From Chloroflexota bacterium (lineage in GTDB: Bacteria; Chloroflexota; Anaerolineae; Anaerolineales; Villigracilaceae), in the NCBI GenBank assembly GCA_016191895.1, contig JACPVD010000276.1, positions 1 through 6,348 of the forward strand: a stretch of DNA of 6,348 nucleotides, written 5' to 3'. The translations under genes and the position numbers were made by a program. Positions 1 to 5,519 of the stretch are shown in pieces. Positions within the stretch are counted from its first letter, which is position 1. Each line of letters begins with the position of its first letter. The notes under the pieces were generated by a model. It worked only from the letters and a program-made list of their open reading frames with translations, ran no database searches and had not been told where the DNA came from.

Positions 1-922
1 GAATCGTAACCGCGCCCAATGCCCGCCCGCCGTAGATCAACGGCAGCGCCATTTCGGATCGCGTGTGCGGCAAATGCGGATTCTTGAAATGCACCCGCTC
101 CTCGCCCACGTCCAATGCGATCCGCGCCTCGCCCATGGCAATGCATGCGCCGATCATCGAGTCGGTTCCGATCTTGAGTTTGTGTCCCTCGGCCACCATG
201 GCCTTGCCCGCCCTGCCATAACCGGCGCGCAACACAGCATATTCATTGGCTTCATCCACAAGGAAGACGCCCGCGTAATACAAGCCGTACGATTCGCAAA
301 TAATGTTGACCGTTTGCGGAAGCAAATCTTCGAGATCGAGAATCGATGCGGCCTCTTTGCCGACCCGATTGGCGGCTTTCAATAAACGCGAACGACGTTC
401 GGCCTGCCGGTGCAGGTTGGAATTTTGAATCGCCACCGCAAGTTGATCGGCCATCGTCTGCAATGCGGCGATGTCTTCGTCGTGGAAGGCGGCCTCCTCG
501 GTGGATTGAACCGTGAGCGCGCCGATGACGTCTTCACCCACAATGAGTGGAAGCGCCATTTCGGAGCGCGTCTTCGGCAGGTGCGGATTCTCGAAGAAGA
601 CCGCCTCCGCCCCCACATCGAGCGCGATTCGACCCTGGCGATTGGCAATGCATGCGCCGATCATCGAATTCCCGCCGACGGCGAGTTTGTGCCCCGCGTG
701 AATCATCTCCCTGCCCGCGTCGCCGCGGCCGGCTTTCAACACCGCGTATTGTTGCGCGCTGTCGAGAAAGAAGACGCCCGCGTAATAAAAGCCGAACTCG
801 TCGCAGATGATGTCCACCGTGCGCTGGAGCAATTCATACGGGTCGAGAATGGACGTGATGTTCTTCGCCGCGCGCGCCGAGGCTTTCAATAAAGTAGCAT
901 GTCGTTGAATATCGTTTGTCAT
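1..922 (-). CDS. Tandem GAF-domain sensory protein, 3' end outside window
   Basis: Reading the minus strand from ATG at 922-920 gives 307 uninterrupted codons to the left edge, so the C-terminus is missing. A good Shine-Dalgarno (GAGG, 5 bases before ATG) supports the start. The visible part is two GAF domains, about residues 26-167 and 195-307, joined by a short helical linker (about 168-190). Each begins with an LLKA/SILD stretch and carries TV-IIC, FYY/LYYAGVF, YAVL-AG, SMIGACIA, RIALDVG and TRSEMALPLI, so they are recent or strongly constrained duplicates and match the GAF of the kinase at 3450-1564. There is no membrane segment or signal peptide, so it should be cytosolic. GAF domains bind small molecules or mediate dimerisation; the ligand is not readable here. 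Proteins of this design often end in a histidine kinase, GGDEF or phosphatase output, which would lie outside the window. It follows the single receiver gene on the same strand and is probably part of the same signalling cluster. The GAF call is sure, the full function unknown. Confidence 0.85.
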   Translation of the reverse strand, partial: MTNDIQRHATLLKASARAAKNITSILDPYELLQRTVDIICDEFGFYYAGVFFLDSAQQYAVLKAGRGDAGREMIHAGHKLAVGGNSMIGACIANRQGRIALDVGAEAVFFENPHLPKTRSEMALPLIVGEDVIGALTVQSTEEAAFHDEDIAALQTMADQLAVAIQNSNLHRQAERRSRLLKAANRVGKEAASILDLEDLLPQTVNIICESYGLYYAGVFLVDEANEYAVLRAGYGRAGKAMVAEGHKLKIGTDSMIGACIAMGEARIALDVGEERVHFKNPHLPHTRSEMALPLIYGGRALGAVTI

Positions 923-941
923 GGTTTCCTCTTTTGAGTTT

Positions 942-1026
942 AAGGTTGAAAGGTTCAAGGTTGAAGGTCAAAGGTTGAAGGTTGAACGATTAACCTGCAA
1001 CCTTCAACCTGTAACTTGCAACCCTA
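942..1026. repeat. Heptanucleotide tandem array (AAGGTTG / AACCTKY type), two opposed halves
   Basis: The tract consists of units of about 7 bases. Read on the plus strand, 942-984 is AAGGTTG-like (unit lengths 7, 8, 7, 6, 8, 7), 985-991 is AACGATT, and 992-1026 is AACCTGC, AACCTTC, AACCTGT, AACTTGC, AACCCTA. The right half resembles the reverse complement of the left half, so the array is head-to-head. It fills the whole gap between the stop codon of the receiver gene (1029-1027) and a point about 20 bases before the start of the GAF gene. It belongs to the same family as the tracts at 3456-3518 and 6093-6148. Confidence 0.9.
972..1010 (-). other. 13-bp stem-loop formed by the opposed heptamer halves
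   Basis: Bases 972-984 (AGGTTGAAGGTTG) pair perfectly with 998-1010, leaving a 13-base loop at 985-997. In the minus-strand transcript this hairpin would lie between the receiver gene and the GAF gene, about 50 bases before the GAF start codon. It is not followed by a U run, so it does not look like an intrinsic terminator. An RNA-stability or processing role is possible, but it may be only a by-product of the opposed repeats. Confidence 0.5.
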
Positions 1027-1410
1027 TTATGCCTGTAATATCTTCTGAATCAACTCCACCAATCCCTGCTCGCGGCCTTTGACGAAGAACGCGCTCGCGC
1101 CGCCGGAGACCGCGTCTTTAGCCTTGGTCACTTCGTCGTACGCCGTGAGAATCACAACCGGCAGGGACTCCTTTTGCCTCTTGAGATCTGCCAGCAAATC
1201 CAGCCCCGCGCCGGTTTTGGGCACGCCCTCGAAGCCGGGCATGTTTAAATCCAGCACGGCGATATCGACCGCGTTTGCATTCTGCGAAAAGGTCTCGCTC
1301 CCACTTTTGCAATCCGACGCGGTGATCACATCGAAGCCTGCGCGTAACAACGTCTTCTCCAAACTACGCAGGATTAACTTTTCATCGTCCACTAAAAGTA
1401 CGGTTGTCAT
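1027..1410 (-). CDS. Stand-alone response regulator receiver (CheY-like)
   Basis: This 127-residue protein is a single receiver domain with no output domain. The acidic pair D8/D9, the phospho-acceptor D54 (VLDLNMPG), the switch residue T89 (ILTAYD) and the conserved lysine K111 are all present, so phosphorylation by a histidine kinase is expected. Two features are unusual. The loop after MPG is lengthened (EGVPKTGAGLDLL, about residues 61-73), close to the phosphorylation site. The lysine is followed by Gly (FVKG), where most receivers have Lys-Pro. The start is supported by GGAGG four bases before ATG. Single-domain receivers act by protein-protein contact or as phosphorelay intermediates. 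The co-directional receiver-GAF-kinase 153 bases upstream is the obvious phosphodonor candidate, but the pairing is inferred from position only. The following gap is filled by a heptamer array leading into a GAF gene. Confidence 0.92.
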   Translation of the reverse strand: MTTVLLVDDEKLILRSLEKTLLRAGFDVITASDCKSGSETFSQNANAVDIAVLDLNMPGFEGVPKTGAGLDLLADLKRQKESLPVVILTAYDEVTKAKDAVSGGASAFFVKGREQGLVELIQKILQA

Positions 1411-1429
1411 TTGTCCTCCGGTTATTATT

Positions 1430-1453
1430 AATATACTCTATCAGAAATATACT
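1430..1453 (-). promoter_or_regulatory. Direct repeat AATATACT x2 before the receiver gene; possible promoter or binding site
   Basis: The octamer AATATACT occurs perfectly at 1430-1437 and 1446-1453, 16 bases apart, about 20-43 bases upstream of the receiver gene's ATG and just before its Shine-Dalgarno (1419-1415). In the minus-strand sense each copy reads AGTATATT and holds a TATATT that could serve as a -10 element; no convincing -35 was found. It may be a separate promoter or a regulator site for the receiver gene. AT-rich repeats of this size can also arise by chance. Confidence 0.25.
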
Positions 1454-1460
1454 TGGGGTA

Positions 1461-1501
1461 TGGGGTGTGTTGAGCGCGCTTCGCGCGCTCAACACACCCC
1501 A
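1461..1501. repeat. Perfect 19-bp inverted repeat, palindromic intergenic element
   Basis: Bases 1461-1479 (TGGGGTGTGTTGAGCGCGC) are exactly complementary to 1483-1501, with a three-base loop TTC. The stem is long, GC-rich and perfect. In the minus-strand (gene-sense) direction it is followed by TACCCCAAGTATATTT, not a U run, so an intrinsic terminator for the kinase gene is unlikely, although a strong hairpin could still attenuate or protect RNA. It looks more like a dispersed REP-like palindrome. It sits between the kinase and receiver genes. Confidence 0.85.
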
Positions 1502-1535
1502 CCGCCCCTTCTTTTGATTTGCACATGTACAAGTG

Positions 1536-1551
1536 GCGGACTAAAGTCCGC
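1536..1551. repeat. Short palindrome GCGGACTAAAGTCCGC
   Basis: GCGGACT (1536-1542) and AGTCCGC (1545-1551) are exact inverted copies separated by AA, followed by GCTACG. The element is 12 bases before the end of the kinase gene, next to the 19-bp palindrome. Sequences of this type are often dispersed in many copies in bacterial genomes, so a repeat element is the likely reading. Copy number cannot be judged from this window. Confidence 0.6.
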
Positions 1552-1563
1552 GCTACGTTAATC

Positions 1564-3450
1564 TCACTTCGCCACCGGCACCCGCACAGAAAACATCGCG
1601 CCTTTGCCGGGTTCGCTTTCCAGTGAAATGTTTCCGCCGTGTTGTTGAACAATCTGCATCACCGACGAAAGCCCAAGCCCCGTGCCGCCGCTTCCGCCTT
1701 TGGTGGTAAAAAACGAAACCCAAATTTTTTCCTGAATCTCTTTCGGAATGCCCGGGCCGTTATCCTTCACCGTCACCAAAACAAATTTCGGGTCGGCGTC
1801 GCGGCATCCGCTGACAAATATTTTCGGCTCATACGTTTGCGACAACGCCTCCCACGCATTCTTGATCAGGTTATTGAAAACCTGCTCCATCTGTCGCGCA
1901 TCCACAAATGCGTTCGGCATATCGCCGGCCCAATCGAATTGCACCGTGCCGTCGGGCAGCCCCATATTCGCGACCGTATCCACAATCATGTCACGCAACG
2001 ACACCGGCGCATCGTTTCGTTGCCGCGCCGGGCCGATCAACCCCTCCTTGATGCTCAGGATCGTTTCCGCGCTTTTCTCGGCGATATCCAAATCTTCCAT
2101 GATCGATTCGACACTGACCAACGCCCGCAGACGATTCGCCTTCATGGACGACATCTCCGCCAGAACCTGATCCAGATCAATATGACTTGCCCGCGCTTCC
2201 TCCCTGACCGTTTGAACGGCCTCTATCAGAACTGCATTTTTTTCGTCTGACGCCTTCGCGCGCGCGGCCAACGCGAGAAAATAAACCAAATCTTCGCGCA
2301 CTCTCTTCACACTGCCCGGAATCGGCGCGGCCTTGTTGCCGACCCAATGAATGGCTTCACCCGTTGCGGTGGCAATCGCCTCGAACGTCTTCGTGCGAAC
2401 GATCTCGGCGGTGGCCGCTTCGAGTTTGAACATCAATTGCGCGTTGTTGATCGCAATCGCAACCTGATCCGCCATCGCCTGCAAAGAGGTAATGTCCTCT
2501 TCTGTAAACGCATTGAGTTGGTCGCTTTGCACAGTCAGCGAACCGAGAGCCTGGGACTGGACAATAAGAGGCAGAGCCATCTCGGATCGCGTATTCGGCA
2601 AAAACGGATTCTTGAAGCGCGACTCCTCCCCGGCCACGTCCAGCGCGATCTGCGCCTCCTGCTTCAAAATGGACTTGCCGATCATCGACTTCTCGTCCAC
2701 AGGCAGGCGGTAGTTTTCGGCAAGCATCTGCCGCCCGGCATTTGCATACCCGGCGCGCAGAACCGCCCATTGACCGTTTTCTGCCACCAAAAATATTCCC
2801 GAATAGTAAAAGTTGAATTCGCTGCAAATGATGTCCACCGTATATTTGAGCAGGTCGTCCAAATCCAAAATGGACGTGACCATCTGCCCGACACGCGCGG
2901 CGGTTTCAAGAAGTTTATGCCTGCGTTCCAACATCGAAAACATGCGTTGATTCTGTTGAAGCAAGTGCTTGTTCTTCTCCACTGTGTTGGTCAACTGGCG
3001 GATACTGCCTTCGAGTTTTTCCACCAACTCCTGCTGATACGCCTGCAAATATTCCTCGGCATGGTCGAGCGTCTCCACTTTGCCGTTGAGGTAGGCGTCG
3101 ATTTGATCGGCAAAGTCCGCATCGATGGGCTTGGGGATAAATCCCACCGCCCCTGCCGCCAACGCGCGTTCGCGCACGCCGGGCGTCACATCGCCGGAAA
3201 TGATGACAATGGGCGTGCTGGGGAGCATCTTCTTCAAGCGTGTGGCGGCTTCACTGCCGGTCATGTGCGGCAGGCTGTGATCGAGCAGAATCAAGTCGGG
3301 CTGGGTCTCCTCCGCCAGTTGCAACCCATCCAATGGATCGGACGCCTCCAGCACCACATACTTTTGCGCAAGCAAACGCCGCACCAGCGAACGGGCTTCG
3401 TCGCTGTCTTCGATGTAGAGGATCTGGGGCGTGGCGCGCGGGGTGGACAT
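1564..3450 (-). CDS. Receiver-GAF-histidine kinase, soluble
   Basis: This 628-residue cytosolic signalling protein has no membrane segment. Residues 9-122 are a receiver: acidic pair E14/D15, phospho-acceptor D57 (LLDHSLP), S85, and K107-P108. Residues about 130-182 are a charged coiled coil. Residues about 184-345 are a GAF domain with SMIG, IALDV and TRSEMALPLI, closely like those in the gene at 922-1. The putative phospho-acceptor is H368 in IHWVGNK, a divergent H-box with the usual Asn four residues later (N372). The HATPase domain has the N-box NNLIKNAWEAL (from about 526), G1 DNGPGIP (from about 563), FFTTK, and G2 GGTGLGL (from about 588), so it should be an active ATP-binding kinase. 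About 163 residues separate H368 from the N-box Asn, more than the roughly 105-120 common in such kinases. The receiver at the N-terminus suggests it is itself controlled by another kinase. The ATG has no visible Shine-Dalgarno; the leader is heptamer repeat 34 bases after the ATPase gene, so translation may be coupled. Confidence 0.93.
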   Translation of the reverse strand: MSTPRATPQILYIEDSDEARSLVRRLLAQKYVVLEASDPLDGLQLAEETQPDLILLDHSLPHMTGSEAATRLKKMLPSTPIVIISGDVTPGVRERALAAGAVGFIPKPIDADFADQIDAYLNGKVETLDHAEEYLQAYQQELVEKLEGSIRQLTNTVEKNKHLLQQNQRMFSMLERRHKLLETAARVGQMVTSILDLDDLLKYTVDIICSEFNFYYSGIFLVAENGQWAVLRAGYANAGRQMLAENYRLPVDEKSMIGKSILKQEAQIALDVAGEESRFKNPFLPNTRSEMALPLIVQSQALGSLTVQSDQLNAFTEEDITSLQAMADQVAIAINNAQLMFKLEAATAEIVRTKTFEAIATATGEAIHWVGNKAAPIPGSVKRVREDLVYFLALAARAKASDEKNAVLIEAVQTVREEARASHIDLDQVLAEMSSMKANRLRALVSVESIMEDLDIAEKSAETILSIKEGLIGPARQRNDAPVSLRDMIVDTVANMGLPDGTVQFDWAGDMPNAFVDARQMEQVFNNLIKNAWEALSQTYEPKIFVSGCRDADPKFVLVTVKDNGPGIPKEIQEKIWVSFFTTKGGSGGTGLGLSSVMQIVQQHGGNISLESEPGKGAMFSVRVPVAK

Positions 3451-3455
3451 GGCAG

Positions 3456-3518
3456 GTTTGAAGTTACAAGTTGCAAGTTACAAGTTACAAGTTGCGTGTG
3501 GCATGTGGCGTGTTTCCA
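3456..3518. repeat. Heptanucleotide tandem array, 9 units, overlapping the 3' end of an ABC gene
   Basis: Nine consecutive 7-base units in perfect register read, on the plus strand, GTTTGAA, GTTACAA, GTTGCAA, GTTACAA, GTTACAA, GTTGCGT, GTGGCAT, GTGGCGT, GTTTCCA. The right part lies inside the minus-strand ATPase gene and encodes its last residues and stop codon (3487-3485). The left part fills the gap before the kinase start at 3450. The minus-strand sense AACTTGT/AACTTGC matches the plus-strand units in the right half of the 942-1026 array. Confidence 0.93.
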
Positions 3519-4657
3519 TTCAATCTCTTCTGGATCACTTTGTCTATGGCTTCCGCAGTGATGGGAGATTCCTGAATGACGCGCAGAAAATCGGCACGTG
3601 GAAGGGACAGGACTTTGACGGGCTTTTCCGCGGCGCGGACGCTGGCGATGGAACTGCCTCCACGAAGCAACTCAACTTCGCCGAAGAATTCGCCGGGGCG
3701 CAGGCGCGAGAACACAAATTCATGTTTGTCGTCCTGCAAAAGAAGGATTTCCACTTCGCCATCGCGGATCATGAAGAAATGATTCACGGGGTCGTTTCGC
3801 GAAAGGATGGTTTCGTGCGGCTGATAGATTTGCTCTTTGGCAAGGCGCGTGAACTCCATCATGTGACGATGGCGCAATTGCGGCAGGGAACGCGAGACGG
3901 TTTCGTCGATCAACTCGCCGTCGGAAAGGATGATGTTTCGGTGCGTGCGGGATGTGAGGGATGGGTCATGCGTGACCATGGCAATGGTCTTTCCCTGCGA
4001 CACAAACAACTCGAACAGTTGAATGATGGTATCCGCCGAGCGCGAATCGAGGTTGCCGGTGGGTTCATCGGCGACGAGCAAGGGCGGGTCACAGGCCATG
4101 GCGCGGGCAATCGCGGCGAGTTGTTGTTGTCCTGTGGAAACCAACACGGGGAGTTTGTTTGCAAATTTTTCCAAACCGACAAGTTTCAACAGATCCATGG
4201 CGCGGTTGGGGCGTTCGTCGAAATCATACATGTCCACGTAATCCATGGGGAGCATGACGTTTTCGAGAAGCGTGAGCATGGGCAGTAATTGAAAGAACTG
4301 GAACACAATTCCAAGATTTCGCCCGCGCCACTTCGACCTCTGGCTTTCACTGACACCGGTGTAAATATCCGCGCCGTTGACGACCACCTGCCCTTCGGTG
4401 GGATGGTCGATGCCGGTGATCATATTCAATAAAGTGGATTTGCCGCTGCCAGATTTTCCGACAATGGAAACAAACTCACCGCGATTGATCGTCAGGTCGA
4501 TGCCTTTGAGGACGGTGAAGACCCCGGCCGCGTTGGAGAATCGCTTGACGACGCCGTGTAGTTGAATCATGGCTTCGGGGGATTCTTCTGCTCTTTGGAC
4601 AGAATCAATTGTCAGCGCGGAGAGAGACGGAGTCCGGAGCGAGTCGAGGGATGTCAT
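3485..4657 (-). CDS. ABC transporter ATPase (LolD/MacB type) fused to cyclic-nucleotide-binding-like domain
   Basis: 390 residues. Residues 31-255 are an ABC ATPase: Walker A GKSGSGKST (67-75), Q-loop Q120, Walker B LLVADE (193-198), D-loop N202-L203-D204, H-loop H230, and the QLLPMLTL run found in ATPases that serve FtsX/MacB-type membrane proteins. The signature is altered to STGQQQLAAIARA (from S174) instead of SGGQQQRVAIARA, so its ATP site may be weak. Residues about 268-378 are a cNMP-binding-like domain with the phosphate-cassette pattern FFGEVELLRGGSSIASV (324-340). The Glu (E327) is kept, but the Arg that normally contacts the cyclic phosphate is Ser (S336), so binding of cAMP or cGMP is doubtful. 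The last 11 residues come from heptamer repeat DNA. The start is fixed by an ATGA overlap with the upstream ATPase gene and a strong GGAGG. M30 would remove a non-conserved N-terminus but has a poorer ribosome site. It probably pairs with the upstream ATPase. Confidence 0.93.
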   Translation of the reverse strand: MTSLDSLRTPSLSALTIDSVQRAEESPEAMIQLHGVVKRFSNAAGVFTVLKGIDLTINRGEFVSIVGKSGSGKSTLLNMITGIDHPTEGQVVVNGADIYTGVSESQRSKWRGRNLGIVFQFFQLLPMLTLLENVMLPMDYVDMYDFDERPNRAMDLLKLVGLEKFANKLPVLVSTGQQQLAAIARAMACDPPLLVADEPTGNLDSRSADTIIQLFELFVSQGKTIAMVTHDPSLTSRTHRNIILSDGELIDETVSRSLPQLRHRHMMEFTRLAKEQIYQPHETILSRNDPVNHFFMIRDGEVEILLLQDDKHEFVFSRLRPGEFFGEVELLRGGSSIASVRAAEKPVKVLSLPRADFLRVIQESPITAEAIDKVIQKRLNGNTPHATRNL

Positions 4658-4667
4658 TTTCGCCTCC
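4654..4667 (-). promoter_or_regulatory. ATGA stop/start overlap with strong Shine-Dalgarno
   Basis: The minus-strand ATGA at 4657-4654 contains both the start of the CNB-fused ATPase and the TGA stop of the upstream ATPase. GGAGG at 4667-4663, five bases before the ATG, lies within the last codons of the upstream gene. This decides the 390-residue start and implies translational coupling, consistent with similar amounts of the two ATPases. Confidence 0.85.
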
Positions 4668-5394
4668 GCATCATCGTCTTGTCGAGTTGAGGTTCCAGTT
4701 CCGATTCTGTCAATTCGCCATCGGCAATGGTGAGACTACGCGAGAAGCGCGTTGCGAGACCCATATCATGCGTGACCATGATGATGGTTTTGTTTTGTTC
4801 GCTGACAAGATGATCGAAGACGTCGAAGATGTGATCGGCGGTGACGGAATCGAGACTGCCCGTCGGTTCATCGGCGACGAGAATGGGCGGGTCGTTGGCG
4901 AGGGCGCGGGCAATGGCAACGCGTTGCTGCTGCCCGCCGGAGATGAAGGCGGGCAATTTGCTTGCATGTTCTTCGAGTTCGACAAGGCGCAATAATTCCA
5001 TGGCGCGTTGCTTTGATTCGCGCGGCTTGAAATTATCCGACAGGTCCATCGGAAGCATGATGTTTTCGACGAGCGTGAGCATGGGCAGGAGTTGAAAGGA
5101 TTGATAGACAACGCCCATGTTTCGCCCGCGCCAAAGCGCGCGCTGGTCCTCGTTCATTCCGTGAATCGAAATTTTCGAAGCGCCCGAGTTGACCAGCACT
5201 TCGCCGCCGGTGAGTCCGTCGACGCCGTTGATCATGTTCAACAGGGTGGATTTCCCCGCGCCCGATTTGCCGACAATGCCGACAAACTCGCCGACATCGA
5301 CATTGAGGCTAATGTCTTTGAGCGCAACAAAATCCCCGGCGGCTGTGGAATAGGTTTTGAAGACGTTATTTAGTTCGAGGAGGGTTGAGGACAT
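4654..5394 (-). CDS. ABC transporter ATP-binding protein (LolD/MacB family)
   Basis: This 246-residue ATPase has every canonical element: Walker A GKSGAGKST (42-50), Q-loop Q98, signature ISGGQQQRVAIARAL (151-165), Walker B ILVADEP (171-177), D-loop GSLD (179-182) and H-loop H209. YQSFQLLPMLTLVENIMLPM and the length of about 230-250 place it in the family that drives FtsX-like/MacB-like membrane proteins, such as lipoprotein release, efflux or cell-wall hydrolase control. The substrate cannot be told from the ATPase. A purine-rich GGGAGG lies only two bases before the ATG, an unusually short spacing, but no better start exists before residue 54. Its gene overlaps the CNB-fused ATPase gene by four bases, which suggests a heterodimer in which this subunit supplies the intact signature. 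No permease gene is visible on either side within the window. Confidence 0.95.
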   Translation of the reverse strand: MSSTLLELNNVFKTYSTAAGDFVALKDISLNVDVGEFVGIVGKSGAGKSTLLNMINGVDGLTGGEVLVNSGASKISIHGMNEDQRALWRGRNMGVVYQSFQLLPMLTLVENIMLPMDLSDNFKPRESKQRAMELLRLVELEEHASKLPAFISGGQQQRVAIARALANDPPILVADEPTGSLDSVTADHIFDVFDHLVSEQNKTIIMVTHDMGLATRFSRSLTIADGELTESELEPQLDKTMMRRRK

Positions 5395-5403
5395 ATCCTC
5401 CCG

Positions 5404-5433
5404 ATTTTACCGCCTTTGTGCTTTTTATTGCAA
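5404..5433 (-). promoter_or_regulatory. Weak candidate promoter for the ATPase operon
   Basis: On the minus strand, TTGCAA (5433-5428) and TAAAAT (5409-5404) are separated by 18 bases, a 4/6 and 5/6 match to the -35 and -10 consensus. The start point would then fall only a few bases from the ATG at 5394, giving an almost leaderless message and leaving the Shine-Dalgarno at the very 5' end, which weakens the case. The 125-base gap after uppP makes some promoter here plausible. A small 6-bp hairpin (TGCAAA/TTTGCA, 5429-5447) overlaps it and lacks a U tract. Confidence 0.2.
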
Positions 5434-5480
5434 ATAGCGGGTTTGCAGTCGGTTTTCAATTGGGGAGGAAATAGCAGTAA

Positions 5481-5515
5481 ACGGACTTTGACACGGATTC
5501 ACGGACGGGAACGGA
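5481..5515. repeat. Degenerate ACGGA repeats after uppP
   Basis: ACGGA occurs four times in 35 bases (5481, 5493, 5501, 5511), in the form ACGGAC-ACGGAT-ACGGAC-ACGGAT with irregular spacing of 8 to 12 bases. It lies immediately after the uppP stop codon (5522-5520, minus strand). In gene sense it reads as spaced TCCGT units. It looks like another low-complexity intergenic repeat rather than a terminator, as there is no strong hairpin and no U run. Confidence 0.5.
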
Positions 5516-5519
5516 TTTA

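Noticed and set aside
410..892. Plus-strand 160-codon frame opposite the GAF gene
   Set aside because: It is antisense to two well-conserved GAF domains and shows no domain of its own.
942..1026. CRISPR array
   Set aside because: Units are 7 bases, contiguous and degenerate with no spacers, so it is a tandem repeat.
1461..1501. Intrinsic terminator for the kinase gene
   Set aside because: The stem is strong but neither strand has a U run directly after it; the sequence looks more like a palindromic repeat element.
1428..1652. Minus-strand 74-codon frame across the kinase-receiver gap
   Set aside because: It consists of the out-of-frame kinase 3' end plus the two palindromes translated; no ribosome site and no conserved feature.
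2347..3561. Long plus-strand open frame (404 codons) opposite the kinase gene
   Set aside because: It is antisense to a gene with complete receiver, GAF and HATPase motifs; its translation is rich in R, H, Q and G with no recognisable domain, as expected for a shadow frame in GC-rich coding DNA.
3431..4288. Plus-strand open frame (285 codons) opposite the CNB-fused ATPase
   Set aside because: It is the antisense shadow of a gene with clear ABC motifs, starts inside the kinase gene and runs through the heptamer array.
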